64,000 nt of DNA from Akebia trifoliata (GCA_017979445.1 CM030706.1:11022967-11086966), one strand, 5' to 3'. Numbered from the stretch's first letter, positions 49,196 through 59,821 are shown. Numbers and translations: made by a program. Notes: a model not told the origin generated them from the sequence alone.

Positions 49196-50344
49196 TGATG
49201 AGTGTTTCCAAACACTCAATTATACACACATTTTTCAGATATTTATCTTGATTTTTGTACCTATTTATCCATATTAAGATAATAATCATGATAAGCCTCA
49301 AATCACCACGTGTGTTTCTTGTGCAGAAAATCAACAAATTGGAATCAAAATCTCAAGACAAAAGCATTTGGACCCACTTTGGAATGCCCTAATCCTTTGG
49401 AATGCCCTAATTCTTAACGCATATTCTCCTCTTTTATCTTTTTGTGCAAAGAAAAGTGGAGGCTACTTTTAGACTCTTCTACATACATTTTTTCCATAAA
49501 TAGAGCCTTCATTTCTAGAGAAAGGGTCCCATCTTGGTTCTCTTATCCAAGACTCATTTAATATAAGGCTCTTAGCATATTCTCTTATTTTTTGTATTTT
49601 CATTTTCTAGTTATTTTCTTTTGGTTAAATAGTCTTGTAAGAAGTAGAAGAAGAAGAAGTTGTAATTTTCTCCATGAAATGAAGAAAAGTTCTTTCATCT
49701 CTTATCTTCCCTCTCTTGCAATGACATTAGGCTAAGTTCCTCTCCATTGGAGAGTGAAAAAACCTAGAGCAAGTTCTTGTGTTATTTCTAAGTTTATGCC
49801 TTTCTTTTATTTAAAATGCTTATGAATTCTCTTTAAGTTTCTTGCACCTTTTATTATTAATATAGATACTTTATGCTTAGATTAGATCAAGATAAAGTAT
49901 GTTTAAATTAGATAATTTATAGTAAGAAGTTTTCAAAGAATTCTACTTTATTTTTGTTCCCTTATTTCATTTTATTTGCAAAACTTTCCGATCTAAGGAG
50001 CTAACACCAAGTCCTTATGATTGAGTTATAAAAAGGCTAGAGACTAGGAATTGCTCATTAACATATTTTAGGTAGATCCACCTCCAATGGTGTTTTAATT
50101 CATAAGTTTACTTGCTTTTAATTTCATTTACTTTAATTTATTTTCTAGTAATTTTACATCTTCTTATAAGTTCAAAAATACAAAGAAAAATAGTTTTAAT
50201 TTCTTTTAGTTAATTTGGATTTTATCTTCTTAGCTTAGCTCTATTCCTCCTTTCTCTTGGGTTCGATCCCCTACTTGTCCCACAAGTAAGGTAAAAGTAA
50301 GATTATTATTAACTTCGGTGAGAAGAACAACGATAGTCTCATCA
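49196..50344 (+). repeat. 3' LTR of the young Athila element (1149 bp)
   Basis: Nearly identical to the 5' LTR. It lacks about 78 bp after aatcaccacg, has a roughly 17 bp local duplication of tttggaatgccctaat near 49380-49410, and has a T to C change in the TATA box. The right end is followed by the tagag target duplication and then the rest of the older Athila. Confidence 0.95.
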
Positions 50345-51000
50345 TAGAGTCACTGCTCGAGTCCATGAAACATTTTTAGATGAACAACTCATGTCCATCT
50401 CACACTCCCATGTTTCATTCTACATTAACCTCATAAATTACATTTTCATGGAATGAACACCTAGAACCTGGTCAAAACAAAGGATGTTTAGATTTCTAAG
50501 CAAAGCAAAATGATAATTATAGGATGATCCTTACTTATTTAAGTATTTTCCTAATCAAATTATCGATAGATGTATCCTAGAGACTAACCATGCTCAACAT
50601 CTGTCTTTCTTTCATGACCAAGCATGTGGTGGTATTTTAGTCAAATGAAAATCATTGTAAAAGTTTTGCGAAGTAGATTTTACTAGCCAACAATCTTTTG
50701 CGATTCGCAAGAATATTGTAAAGATCTCACGCCGGAATGAGATTTTCCTACAACCAATTCTTATCATCAAAATATTCCATGTTTGGGGCATTCATTTCAT
50801 GGGTCGATTCCCTATAATCACGAATATCTTTCTATCCTCGTCGTGATTGATTATGTTTCCCAATGGTTCAAAGTTGTTGCTTACAAGATTAATGAATGTA
50901 AGGTGGTAGTCATATTCCTCAACAAAATCATATTGCACGTTACAGTTCTCCCTAAGATATCATTAGCAATGGGGGAAAGCATTTATGAAATTACGGGTTT
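50345..51000 (+). pseudogene. Athila-type integrase, older copy, truncated
   Basis: Continues the older element after the insertion. The zinc domain (FHDQACGGILVK and a degraded CCxx part), FHVWGIHFMGRFP (first catalytic Asp replaced by His), IDYVSQWFKVVAYKINECKV, then a frameshifted second-Asp segment near 50965-50985. The sequence stops before the catalytic Glu region and the C-terminal domain, just before the TRIM. Together with 35580-39924 this is one broken element. Confidence 0.75.
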
Positions 51001-51027
51001 GTATTGTGTCTAATCCTAGAGGGGGTG

Positions 51028-51341
51028 TGTTGAGTTTAGTCTCACATTGAACACTCATTGCCTTGTCTCTCTCCTTATAATCTCCTACATCTCTCCACTC
51101 ATAGTCAATTGGTTTTGAGTTGGACCCCCAAATTTATTATGATATTAGAGTATGCGTTTCTCTCGTCCACGTTATCCAATTCATATCTCCTCGTGTTTTG
51201 GCCCACTCCCACCCACATGTACGGTGGGGTGTTGAATTTAGTCCCATATCGAACAGTCATTAATTTGTCGTTTTCCTTATAAGCTCCTAGGCCTCTCCAC
51301 TCATAGCCAGTTGGTTTTAAGTTGGACCCCCAAATTTATTA
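51028..51341 (+). mobile_element. Complete TRIM (miniature LTR retrotransposon), 314 bp
   Basis: Two 112 bp terminal repeats (51028-51139 and 51230-51341), both starting tgttga and ending aaatttatta, flank a 90 bp interior. Immediately after the first repeat is tgatattagagtatgc, close to the tggtatcagagc PBS for initiator tRNA-Met. A purine run, ggtgggg, precedes the second repeat. The flanks carry a perfect 5 bp duplication, gggtg (51023-51027 and 51342-51346). No coding sequence: it depends on proteins of other elements. The repeats differ at roughly 20 positions, so it is not very young. Confidence 0.88.
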
Positions 51342-51346
51342 GGGTG

Positions 51347-52317
51347 AATAGGATAATTAAAATTTCCATCTAATAAACAAAACAAGTCAAATTACGGGCT
51401 AAATCTAACCTAGGTTATTAACTAAGTCAAATGACAAGATTAAGCTACCTAGGTCTATCTATCGATAAGCAAAACAAATAAAGTTCTCAAGGTTATGCTA
51501 GAGCAAGCAATGTACTTATGGTTGCACAAGTTTAAATCATTTCATTCATGGCAAAACATTCAAGTTTAAAATATGATGTGGACATTACAACAAATGTTTG
51601 ATATGAAATTGATATGCATGTTACTCATCATCATTTAAGTACATACTTAGAAAATCAAGGCTTAAAGCATAAATATAAACAAGAGATAGAAGATTTATAG
51701 CGATTAGGCAGCTTACATACATCCACTACCAAATACCATACTCTAGGTTCTTGGGCTACATTAACAAATGAGGCTTATGGTTCACCTCAAAACCTTACAA
51801 TTTAGATTTTTCTCTATACTAAATATAAACCTATGATTTGAGAAAAAAGTTTCTTTATCAAACTTGTGGAATTGTACTTAGGGGATCCCCAACCCGCAAC
51901 CTTGTTTTCTTGACTAAAATCCTCAATTCTAGCAAGAGTTTGATTTTACTATGAACCAAGAACCTTAGAAATGAAAAATAAAAGCAAAAACACACTCATA
52001 CGGACTCAACTCAACTCAATAGATCTTCTAATCCGGTTCTTGAGTTTTTTATGCCCTTAAACTTCTCTTCTTCCATTCAATGTGTGTGCATGGGAAGGAT
52101 AGATGAATGAAGAGGCATCAAACAAGTAGAATGCCAGGTTAAAGTTGGGTTCAACTAAGGAAAATGTTTCCTATGGGTAGAGAATGCTATCAAGACGGTA
52201 TAAGAAGAAAGTAAGTATTCGTTAGGGTTTGATCAACTCTCAAATGAGCCAAGAGACTGACTTATAAAGAGTTTAGAGAGCTAACAATAACCTACCGAGG
52301 GCCTGGGTAGCTCAAAG
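51347..52317 (-). repeat. Probable copia LTR, distal part (minus strand)
   Basis: Read on the minus strand, the part next to the solo LTR continues the LTR that starts at 56062 and holds a TATA-like tctttataagtcag near 52255. The left end of this LTR is not resolved. No coding frames. The alternative is unrelated spacer for the left half. Confidence 0.4.
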
Positions 52318-55300
52318 TATAACACCCTGATTTTTTTACTCGTATCTCAAGGAAATTAAATAAATAATTTTGAAAAAATTCTGAAAGTAAGACTTAGGGT
52401 AAAATTTTAAGATTTTTTCCAGTCATTTTTAATAAAATCTGGCCTCACCAATGGATACAAAATGGTCGGAAAACATATTTTAGCTTGTAAGCACGTTCAA
52501 ATGTGAGTTCGAACGAAAAAGTTATAAAATCCTCGATTTTCAGGTCAAACGAGGCTAAAAAAATGAATATTTGCTATAGCAAGAATTTTAAAATTTGATC
52601 ATACCATTGGGTCTGCAATGCAAAACTATATAAAATAGAGTATTTACTCGTCATTTTCGAAGTCTGAAAAGTTAAATTATAGTAAAAAATGGAAACAACT
52701 TCAATTTTTGAGTCGTACTGGGCTGAAAAAGTGAATTTTTATTAAAAAGAGAATATATAGAATTCGATTGCACCATTAAATCTGTAATGAAAAATTATAG
52801 AAAAAGAAGTATTCACTCATCAATTTCAAAGTCCTAACAGTCAAGTTATTGTCAAACGAAACAGGTTCAAAAATTTCGTGTGGTCCCGATGTTTTAATAT
52901 ATAAAACGAATTTCATTTTTTTATTTACTTTATCTTCTCCAAACCGTCAACAGCAGCACACAAGTTTTCTTTTAAACATTGGTTTTTAAACAATTTAGAT
53001 CTGTGATTTCGTTTTGAATGGGTCTCTACCGACGCTCAATGAAGAAAGGAAAAATGTCCGTAGTATTGTACTCTACAAACCTTGCCCATTCTTTTTTCTT
53101 TTTTTCTTCTCTTTCTCCGTATTTCATCAAAAATTAGTCTTACTCTATACGGGAGTTTTGACCTTTCGACCTCTGATTTTACCAACTTAGAGCCCAAACA
53201 GTCATCTATTACAGAAGGAAAAGTGGACCGTATCGTCGAGATCTTCGAAACCACTAGGTCCGATTCAAAAACTAGTTATCTCCAGATCATGTCCGCCTTG
53301 ATTTTCATACTGGTCACCTTGTCTTCTGCTCATATTCTTCAATTCTAACACCTAGAGAATGGTAGAGGCTTATGATTCTTACTGGTAATCGTAGATTTTA
53401 AAAAGTATATTTCAGATTTTTATAAATCTTTTAGTTTAATTCTAAATGTAGAATTTTCGTTATTTATTTCAAATTCATGCGAAATATATGTGTTTGATGT
53501 ATTTAATTATGTTTTGTAACAAATTATACATGGGTGAGACATTTCACCGAATTATTTTTGCCAGTTTGATCCTATGCACTAATTTGACCCCGTTTTTATC
53601 TAAAATTTTTAATATTTCAATTTAAATGATAACAATAAATTTCAAAGTTTGAAAAATTATTTAATATTCAATGAACTCATATTGAGGGGATAAATGTCAA
53701 AAAATGACTGTTAAGTTCGAAAAATTGAAAAGTGCATAACTCAAAAAAAGGAAAAAAATAGGGATGAAACGATAAAATGTCACACCCGATGGGTGATGTC
53801 TGCATTTTACATGATGATGTTTTGTGTGGGTTGATGAAAGGATATCTAGAGTTAATTTACTTTCTATTGTCACGAGGTGACTTGTATATTTATTTACGAT
53901 TATGCATTATGTACTGTTGTTTAATTTAGGCCAATGGACTACTATTGTATGGTAGGAAACTAGATATCCATTCTCAACTTTGTAATTTTAATTTCTTAAT
54001 TTATTTTCAAAGAAAAGAAATGATATGTATATATAGTTATTTTATGAACTGTTAAAGAGTCTGTAAATATCTGAAGGGATAGTTTATCATATCATCAAGA
54101 GTGATATACGATCCTGAGATGTACGGTAGGGACAACCAAGCTCATACATGGTATGGGACTCGTATGAGAGTAGAGTCACAATTGGAATCTAGGTTTATTC
54201 CTTTCTATCTTTACTAGTGAACTTGTAATGTAAAAGTGGTCGTACATGAATGAAGATGTATAATGGGAATCACATGCACTCCTAATAGGTATAGAAGAAG
54301 ATGATTAGTCAGTGATCACTAACAATCTAGATTAGTCAAACGTTCTTACACATTGAAAAAAGACCCATTGCTTATAGTCAAGTTAAACGGCCAGTCTAAG
54401 CAGGATAAATAATCAACCAAGCGTGGTACGTTGCATTGACCAGTCACAAAATCAAAAACTAAAAACCAATAAAGTATTGTAACATCATATCCCGATTGGG
54501 AGCAATCCAAAATTTAGATTAGTAGCTAAAAGATTCCTTCAAGCATATTGAGTCGAAACTGAGGCAATGAAATTGTTGCCCCAGGTTGCTAAAATGACCA
54601 CCATTCATGTCATTCTTGCCTTGGTTGCAATCAAAAAGTGGCCCTTATTTCAACTTGACGTGAAGAATACCTTTCTCCACGGAGATCTGGATAGAATAAG
54701 TTTCTATCCAGCTCTCTAATTCCACTACTCCACCATTTTGTATTATATATTTATTGCCTTATGTTGAATTATAAAATATAAAGCATGGTTACTGTTTCAA
54801 TTTTGTCAAATAAATTTGTACAAAAAGAAAATACTATAGTGAGTACTATTGATTGATGTAATGTGAGTTTTAAAACGTTTAATTACTCATCCCTACTTAT
54901 ATGTATCTATTAATCGTAATTCATTCTGTAAAACTTTGCATGTATTAAAATGATTTAGAATGCTTACTCATTCATATTAAGATGAAGTTATTAGTAGGAA
55001 TTGTTTGTTTCCCTACTAGGTAGCTACTGTTACTCACCATTTTTTCATTTTTTTTTAGTTTCGGAGTCGACAGTTGGCGAGGTAGGTATAGAATCAACGA
55101 GTAAGGATCACCTGGTTTGTCAAATAGATGACCAAAACTTGTTACCTGGTGAGTACTAGGACTATACCCCTAGCAACATCAGTTCATCCAGGTATTATTA
55201 TAGATGTTGGGTTTAGCGTTAGGACTTTTGTTAGATTGAGGAGTTTCAATAGAATCCTATATATTATATACTTCTTCCACACTCTGATCTACCTTACGTT

Positions 55301-55504
55301 GTTAGATGTATATAACTTTTCGCTATTATTCTATGCTGTGAATATGTATAGGATATTATGTATATTGTTTATCAGGTGAAACAAGTATTAGAATGTCTTG
55401 GAATACTAACATAAACAGAGGAAATCATGCCAAAATTTCGATGCGCTACCTTGTACCTCGAGAATTGATATGGGACTTTGGGTTAGTATTTTGGGGGCGT
55501 CACA
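52318..55504 (+). mobile_element. Chromovirus (Tekay/Del-like) solo LTR, 3.2 kb
   Basis: Begins tataacaccctgatttttt (a TG start changed to TA) and ends gggggcgtcaca. It lines up with the 25992-28993 LTR over its length, including the gatagtttatcatatcatc block, ggtatgggactcgtatgaga, the ttacgttgttagatgtat block and the ttgtacctcgagaattgata tail. Flanks caaag and ccaat agree at three of five bases, a weak target duplication. It contains a foreign 196 bp copia piece. Frames at 53036, 53082 and 55128 lie within the LTR. Confidence 0.82.
54510..54705 (+). pseudogene. Copia reverse transcriptase fragment inside a gypsy LTR
   Basis: The frame reads RLVAKRFLQAY, stop, VETEAMKLLPQVAKMTTIH, ALVAIKKWPLFQLDVKNTFL and HGDLDR. 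This is the start of the Ty1/copia RT (RLVAKG...V...ET.APVAK, then QLDVKNAFLHGDL, with the first catalytic Asp). It is absent from the matching place of the 25992-28993 LTR. The insert is flanked by atcca on both sides (54505-54509 and 54706-54710), while the other LTR has atcca only once. It has one in-frame stop and no LTR of its own. Confidence 0.85.
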
Positions 55505-56062
55505 CCAATAGTCATATTTTTCAAATTTCAAACCATTAAAAAAGATCTACCTGTGTCCTTGGTAGACACACTGGCACCCCTGGTAGAGGATGGGTGTTTG
55601 CTACTAGGGACCTTGGTAAAATGCCAAAAAGCCCCAATAGAATTATCAAAATAGCTTGTTGGGTCATTTTGAGTTCTTGAGAAATTCAGTGATTAAACTG
55701 TTTGGGGATTTTGTAAATATTATCAATATAAGATCCCCCAACTATTACTAAGGGTTGGTAAATGGCCTAATGGTGTAGAATTGCTAAAATTCATGTTTTG
55801 TCATTTTTTACTTCTGAAAGATTCGATGAGCAAACGGGTCAAGGAATGAGTTGTTTTTACTAGTAAGAATTAAACAATCATCTAGGTGTTGGGAAATGGT
55901 TTACTTGGTCTCATTACCTTTTAAGCTCTGTGCACACACATTTGAAACGTTTTGTCAAGGTACTTGAGTTGAGTGACTTTACTAGAGTCTTCATACGTCT
56001 TCAAATGCAAATTGGTCCAAAACACAACACAATCTCGGTATTTACAAAATATGGAATTAACA
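55505..56062 (-). repeat. Probable copia LTR, proximal part (minus strand)
   Basis: On the minus strand the LTR begins tgttaattccatattttg directly after a polypurine tract. The two parts (this one and 51347-52317) are joined when the 52318-55504 LTR is removed. Repeated words such as cttggtagacac and cccctggtag occur here and ccgagggcctgggtag on the other side, supporting continuity. Lineage is probably SIRE-like from the PPT and LTR style. Confidence 0.5.
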
Positions 56063-56074
56063 ATCTCCCCCTTT
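56063..56074 (-). promoter_or_regulatory. Copia polypurine tract (minus strand)
   Basis: On the minus strand this reads aaagggggagat just before tgtta. AAAGGGGGAGATTGTTA is the PPT/LTR junction style of plant copia elements, notably SIRE/Maximus. It gives the direction of the LTR on its left. Confidence 0.7.
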
Positions 56075-56700
56075 GTCAATTACAAGATAAAACTTAATCT
56101 AGACCAAGAGACTAGGAAATATTCCCAGAATGACCAACACAATTACACCTGATAAAATCTTACAAAAGTGTTTAAATATAAAAATCTAAGATTCTAAATG
56201 TTTGCTCACCCTTAGGTATTGTTCTCTCTGAGTGGTTTACTTATAGAATTGAAATAGGATAGTGTACACTAGTGGAAACTATTCTCCTCATTTTTGTCAC
56301 TATTTGACAAAGGATGTAATCAACCCAATGCCCACATAGATATACCAATTAGCACATATGGAAAAAAAAAATAACATGCATGCAATACATATGCTATCAG
56401 AGCAAGATGCATAGCAAAAGTAAATAGAAATATACCAATACTAATTTAACTATAAAAAATAGGCATGGCAACTTACTCGAAATAAAAAGATTTAATTCAA
56501 TGAATCAATGTCAAAACATGCAAACGTGTGCAAACAAACATATAATATATGCAAATAACCAATCATAAGCACACGAGACAGATGCAAAATATTTTACTAT
56601 AGAAGAATATTACTGTCTAGATACAAAATGTGAGTCAATGATACAAAGTAGTTCAACATTTTTGTTGGGTCCACTATCCAAGAAAAAGACAAAGTACATA
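56075..56700 (-). other. Copia 3' internal non-coding region, truncated
   Basis: The stretch beyond the PPT contains, on the minus strand, ttgtcaaatagtgacaaaaa near 56300, like the spacer between pol and the PPT in SIRE-type elements. No pol was found. It ends where the Tat LTR starts at 56701. Confidence 0.4.
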
Positions 56701-58181
56701 TGTAGACACCCCATTTTTGCACTTGCCTGATTAATCAACTCGTCAACCCAATTGCGACAGTTCCCAATAATAGATAATATTCCAATGTTCTATTTTGTTG
56801 CTAGATATGTTTCAGAAATTCAAATGAGGTATCTAAAATAAAAAACCTATAGAAGTCACGCTACGATAGGGAAATATGACCCCGAAAATGTAGAAATCAT
56901 CATTGTTCAGACAAAAAGAAGTTTTACGATAAAAATCTTTTAAAAAGGATGAAATTACCAAAATACCCCTAACATCAAAACATCCTTAGATCCCACATCA
57001 CGCTTAGGAAAATCCTTTCGAACATATAAAACAATAAAGTAAAATCAAATAAACCATTCCGCCAATTTTCTTCAAATTCAATAAAATTACGAAAATGCCC
57101 CTCATAGGGTTCACAATCTTTTCATATCAAAAAATTCATAAATGACACAAACCGATAATCTCATCTAATTCCTTATGAAAAATGAATTACAAAACATTTC
57201 AACATATCGAAAAACGACTCCTCAACACAAAACTCCCCTTTGAGGGCAAAACGGTAATTTTTCAATTTTAAAATTTTAAAATTCAGAAATTAATCAATAA
57301 AAAACTAATTAATGTAAAGTGAAACCTTAATAAAATTAAGTTAAAATTTTGAACAAAGAAAATCAATCAATCAAACCCTTGAAAATATTTTAGGTGGTTG
57401 CCCACTTATTTAAGTGGATCCCCCTTGATATTTATTAAAGGACCCCTCAATTTGAGGGCTCAAAGAATTAAAGATATAATTAGGGGTTTTTCAAAAAACT
57501 TAAAAATATATTCTTTCATTGTACGCAAGATTAAAAATCCTAATTTAAAACCCTAATTCACCTTATCCTAAGAGACCTAATCCAACACCAACTCTACCCA
57601 AAAAACTCTATAAATATAGAGCTTCCACAACCTAATTTCGCAGGTCAAGAGAAACCCTAAGAAAAGGAGATCAAAAACAACCCCCAGCCTTCCCAAAATC
57701 CTAAATTCGAAACCCCAACTCCCAACCCAACATCCAAACCCCAGTTTTTACTCAAAAAATATTTAGAAACCTTCCAAAATTTTAGAAAACACTCAGATAT
57801 AAGAGGTAGATACCTCATCTTGGATATCAAAATCGGGTCCAGTGATGAAGAAAAAATAGGAAAACTCACATGAGGACGTTCTCCGCAAGTTCTGAGGGAA
57901 CGTATTATTGCAATCACTCAAGTAAAATAGTATTTTTTTTTATTTTTTTTTATTGGGTTGTTTTTAGCAATGTGATTTTTGGGAAAAGTAGAAACCAGCG
58001 TTTGCTAGGCGGGATCGGTGCCTAACACCTTCCGATCCCGTAACGTGATCCCTTTCTTTTCATAGATTAGTACCTTTTTTCTGGTTTTGAGTCATGTTTC
58101 GATTCCTAAACCGTGAAACTAGGTGGCAACTCCCAAACCCAAAAAAATGGATCCGCAACCCGTGGATCGAGGGCGCTTTCA
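56701..58181 (+). mobile_element. Tat/Ogre-like LTR, copy 5, with PBS
   Basis: Begins tgtagacaccccatttttgc and ends gggcgctttca. TATA-like ctctataaatatagagc is near 57603. Unlike copies 1-4 it is followed directly by a good PBS, so it is a true 5' LTR and its element runs rightward. No partner LTR appears up to the window end. The minus frame at 57657 lies inside it and has no domain. Confidence 0.9.
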
Positions 58182-58182
58182 G

Positions 58183-58200
58183 TGGCGACTCCGCTGGAGA
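58183..58200 (+). promoter_or_regulatory. Primer-binding site, Tat type
   Basis: tggcgactccgctggaga, one base after the LTR end, is close to the tggcgactccgctgggg PBS of Tat/Ogre elements (usually assigned to a tRNA-Arg). It is the best-preserved PBS in the window and defines the ends of the whole five-copy LTR family. Confidence 0.8.
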
Positions 58201-58589
58201 TTGTTTGAGGATCAAACTTGAAAATCTCAAAATTTGTGACATTGCAATTGGCCTATTTTTTTTTATTTGTTTAATTAATTTAATTTTTAGGGCAGGTTAG
58301 TAGGATATTTTGATTAAGTAGTTTTTTTTATTTTTTTATTTTGTCGACTCCAATAATAATGAAAGATTCAAAGTAACATATGAATTGGGGATCGAATGAT
58401 GGTGGTTGGGATGAGGAGTCATGGATTTTTTATTGTTTTTTGGATAAAATCTTTTTTAGCACGTTACTATGAAGGATAGTGAGTTGTGAAAATAAATTGT
58501 TTGTAAGTGATGTACTAAGAAACAAAATAAAATTATTTTTTTATTGTTGTGCGTGATGAAGAAAGGATTCAAGACAAAAAAAAATAGCA
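58201..58589. other. Non-coding sequence between Tat PBS and kinase pseudogene
   Basis: T-rich leader-like sequence. No gag or splice signals recognised. A TIR-like gtgtgccaatag at 58603 resembles MITE ends elsewhere in the window. Confidence 0.4.
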
Positions 58590-58619
58590 CTTTAGGTGTG
58601 GTGTGCCAATAGTAAAGTT

Positions 58620-59182
58620 TTCTTTTTTATTATTTTATCTTCTTCTCCCGTGTATAAAGAAAGAAGAAACAACAAGAAAGAGAGACCTCTTTCTCTCTCT
58701 CTCTCTTCAAATTAGTTATAGAAACACTAAGTATAAGAAGTTCGAAGGGGGTTGTTGGGAGAGGAACTCACCGATTTTTGATCTAAAACATTCCAATCTC
58801 TGTTTTGGTTGTGTTCTTCATGCACTTATTCTCTTGATTTTGGTCGATCTATCCAAAAATTCGAAAACCCAAGGAATCATTATTGCAAATCCCTCAATCT
58901 TCCTATCGATTGATCTCTCATTGTTTCTTTAATCGATTAAGCTTTCTCTCTGAGCAAATTTCATCAACTGTTCGAATGATCGTTCGTTGAAGCGATGGAC
59001 CTAGATTGGATTTGTAATGGTTTCGATGCTCGATTTTTGTTAAATTTTGGATAATCGTAGAGGATGAGTTTTTGAAAGGGTTTTGTGGTGCTTTTTGATT
59101 CTTGGTGTAATTATTTCTAGAATTAGGATTTGAATTAAGATTTTGGGGTTCAGCTGTGATTGTGGTTTGAGCTTTTTCTTTG
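58620..59182 (+). promoter_or_regulatory. Likely 5' untranslated region of the kinase gene copy
   Basis: A purine/pyrimidine-rich stretch with a (CT) run at 58688-58708 and a tttgattcttggtgtaatta-like tract before the ATG looks like a plant 5' leader, possibly with a leader intron. The 109-residue frame at 58603 is not conserved as far as I can tell. The role is inferred from position. Confidence 0.4.
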
Positions 59183-59395
59183 ATGGAGTCTCGTATGGCG
59201 AATGAATTCCGGCTCGGTCATAAAATAGGTAGAGGGTCCTTTGAGAAGATCTATCTTGGTACTAATATTCAGAGTAATGAAGAGGTTATTAAGCTTGAAA
59301 ATGTCAAAACAAAGTATCCCTAATTTTTATACAAATCAAAATTGTACAGAATCCTCCAAAGAGGAACTGGAATTCCAAATGTGAAGGGAGTGTGA
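59183..59395 (+). pseudogene. Casein kinase I-like protein kinase, 5' fragment
   Basis: From ATG 59183 the frame reads [46 protein letters not shown], a TAA at 59321, then FLYKSKLYRILQRGTGIPNV. This is the N-lobe of plant casein kinase I-like kinases: glycine loop (G.G.F), the VAIK lysine strand and the GTGIPNV strand. The Gly after GRGSF is Glu, the Ala of VAIK is deleted (in-frame codon loss) and one stop is present. The frame ends at TGA 59393. The catalytic HRD and DFG parts are absent. Normal family members phosphorylate Ser/Thr and are over 400 residues, so this is a dead fragment. Confidence 0.85.
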
Positions 59396-59820
59396 TTTTC
59401 TTCATGAAATAAGAAAACAGAGATTCGCTGAAAACTAGAGATCATACGAGTAATCCTTTGCTTAATGTCGATCTCCATTTCTGCGTTTCTTTTCGTTCAA
59501 AGAAGGTTTATCCTCTTGATTCTGGTAGTTGTGATGCCTTTCTTTTGGTTAATTGTCTCTATTATTTTATTATTTTTTATCTCAATCCCGATTGTGATAT
59601 TCTCCTTGGAGATTTGCTTGAATCTCTGTCTCTTTATCAGTCTATCGTAAATTAACACTTCTGTATCAAAAAATAAAATATAGAAGAAAGGAAAAGAAAA
59701 TAACTCTCTGTGTTGATTGAGATTGCTTATGGCCACACCAATTTTTTCTAGCGCTGAATGGGTTAATAATTTTTTTTTAAAATGGGCTACTACGAGTGTT
59801 GTGTTTGTTGTGCTGACAGC
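59396..59820. other. Unassigned sequence after the kinase fragment
   Basis: Frames of 61-65 codons near 59460 are hydrophobic or low-complexity and have no known domain. The minus frame across 59497-59892 is driven by the microsatellite. No further kinase exon was found. Confidence 0.4.
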
Positions 59821-59821
59821 A

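Larger units (their letters stand above)
39930..50344 (+). mobile_element. Young Athila-type gypsy LTR retrotransposon, complete structure
   Basis: 10415 bp with two LTRs bearing TGATGAG...CTCATCA ends, a PBS 6 bp inside the 5' LTR, one gag-pol frame, a non-coding 3' part and a polypurine tract. A perfect 5 bp target duplication, tagag, lies at 39925-39929 and 50345-50349. It interrupts an older relative between RNase H and integrase. The LTRs differ by roughly 25 substitutions over 1.1 kb by eye (about 2-3 percent), plus a 78 bp and a short indel, so insertion is recent on a plant time scale. Domain order PR-RT-RH-INT and lack of a chromodomain fit Athila. No env-like frame is visible. Confidence 0.95.
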
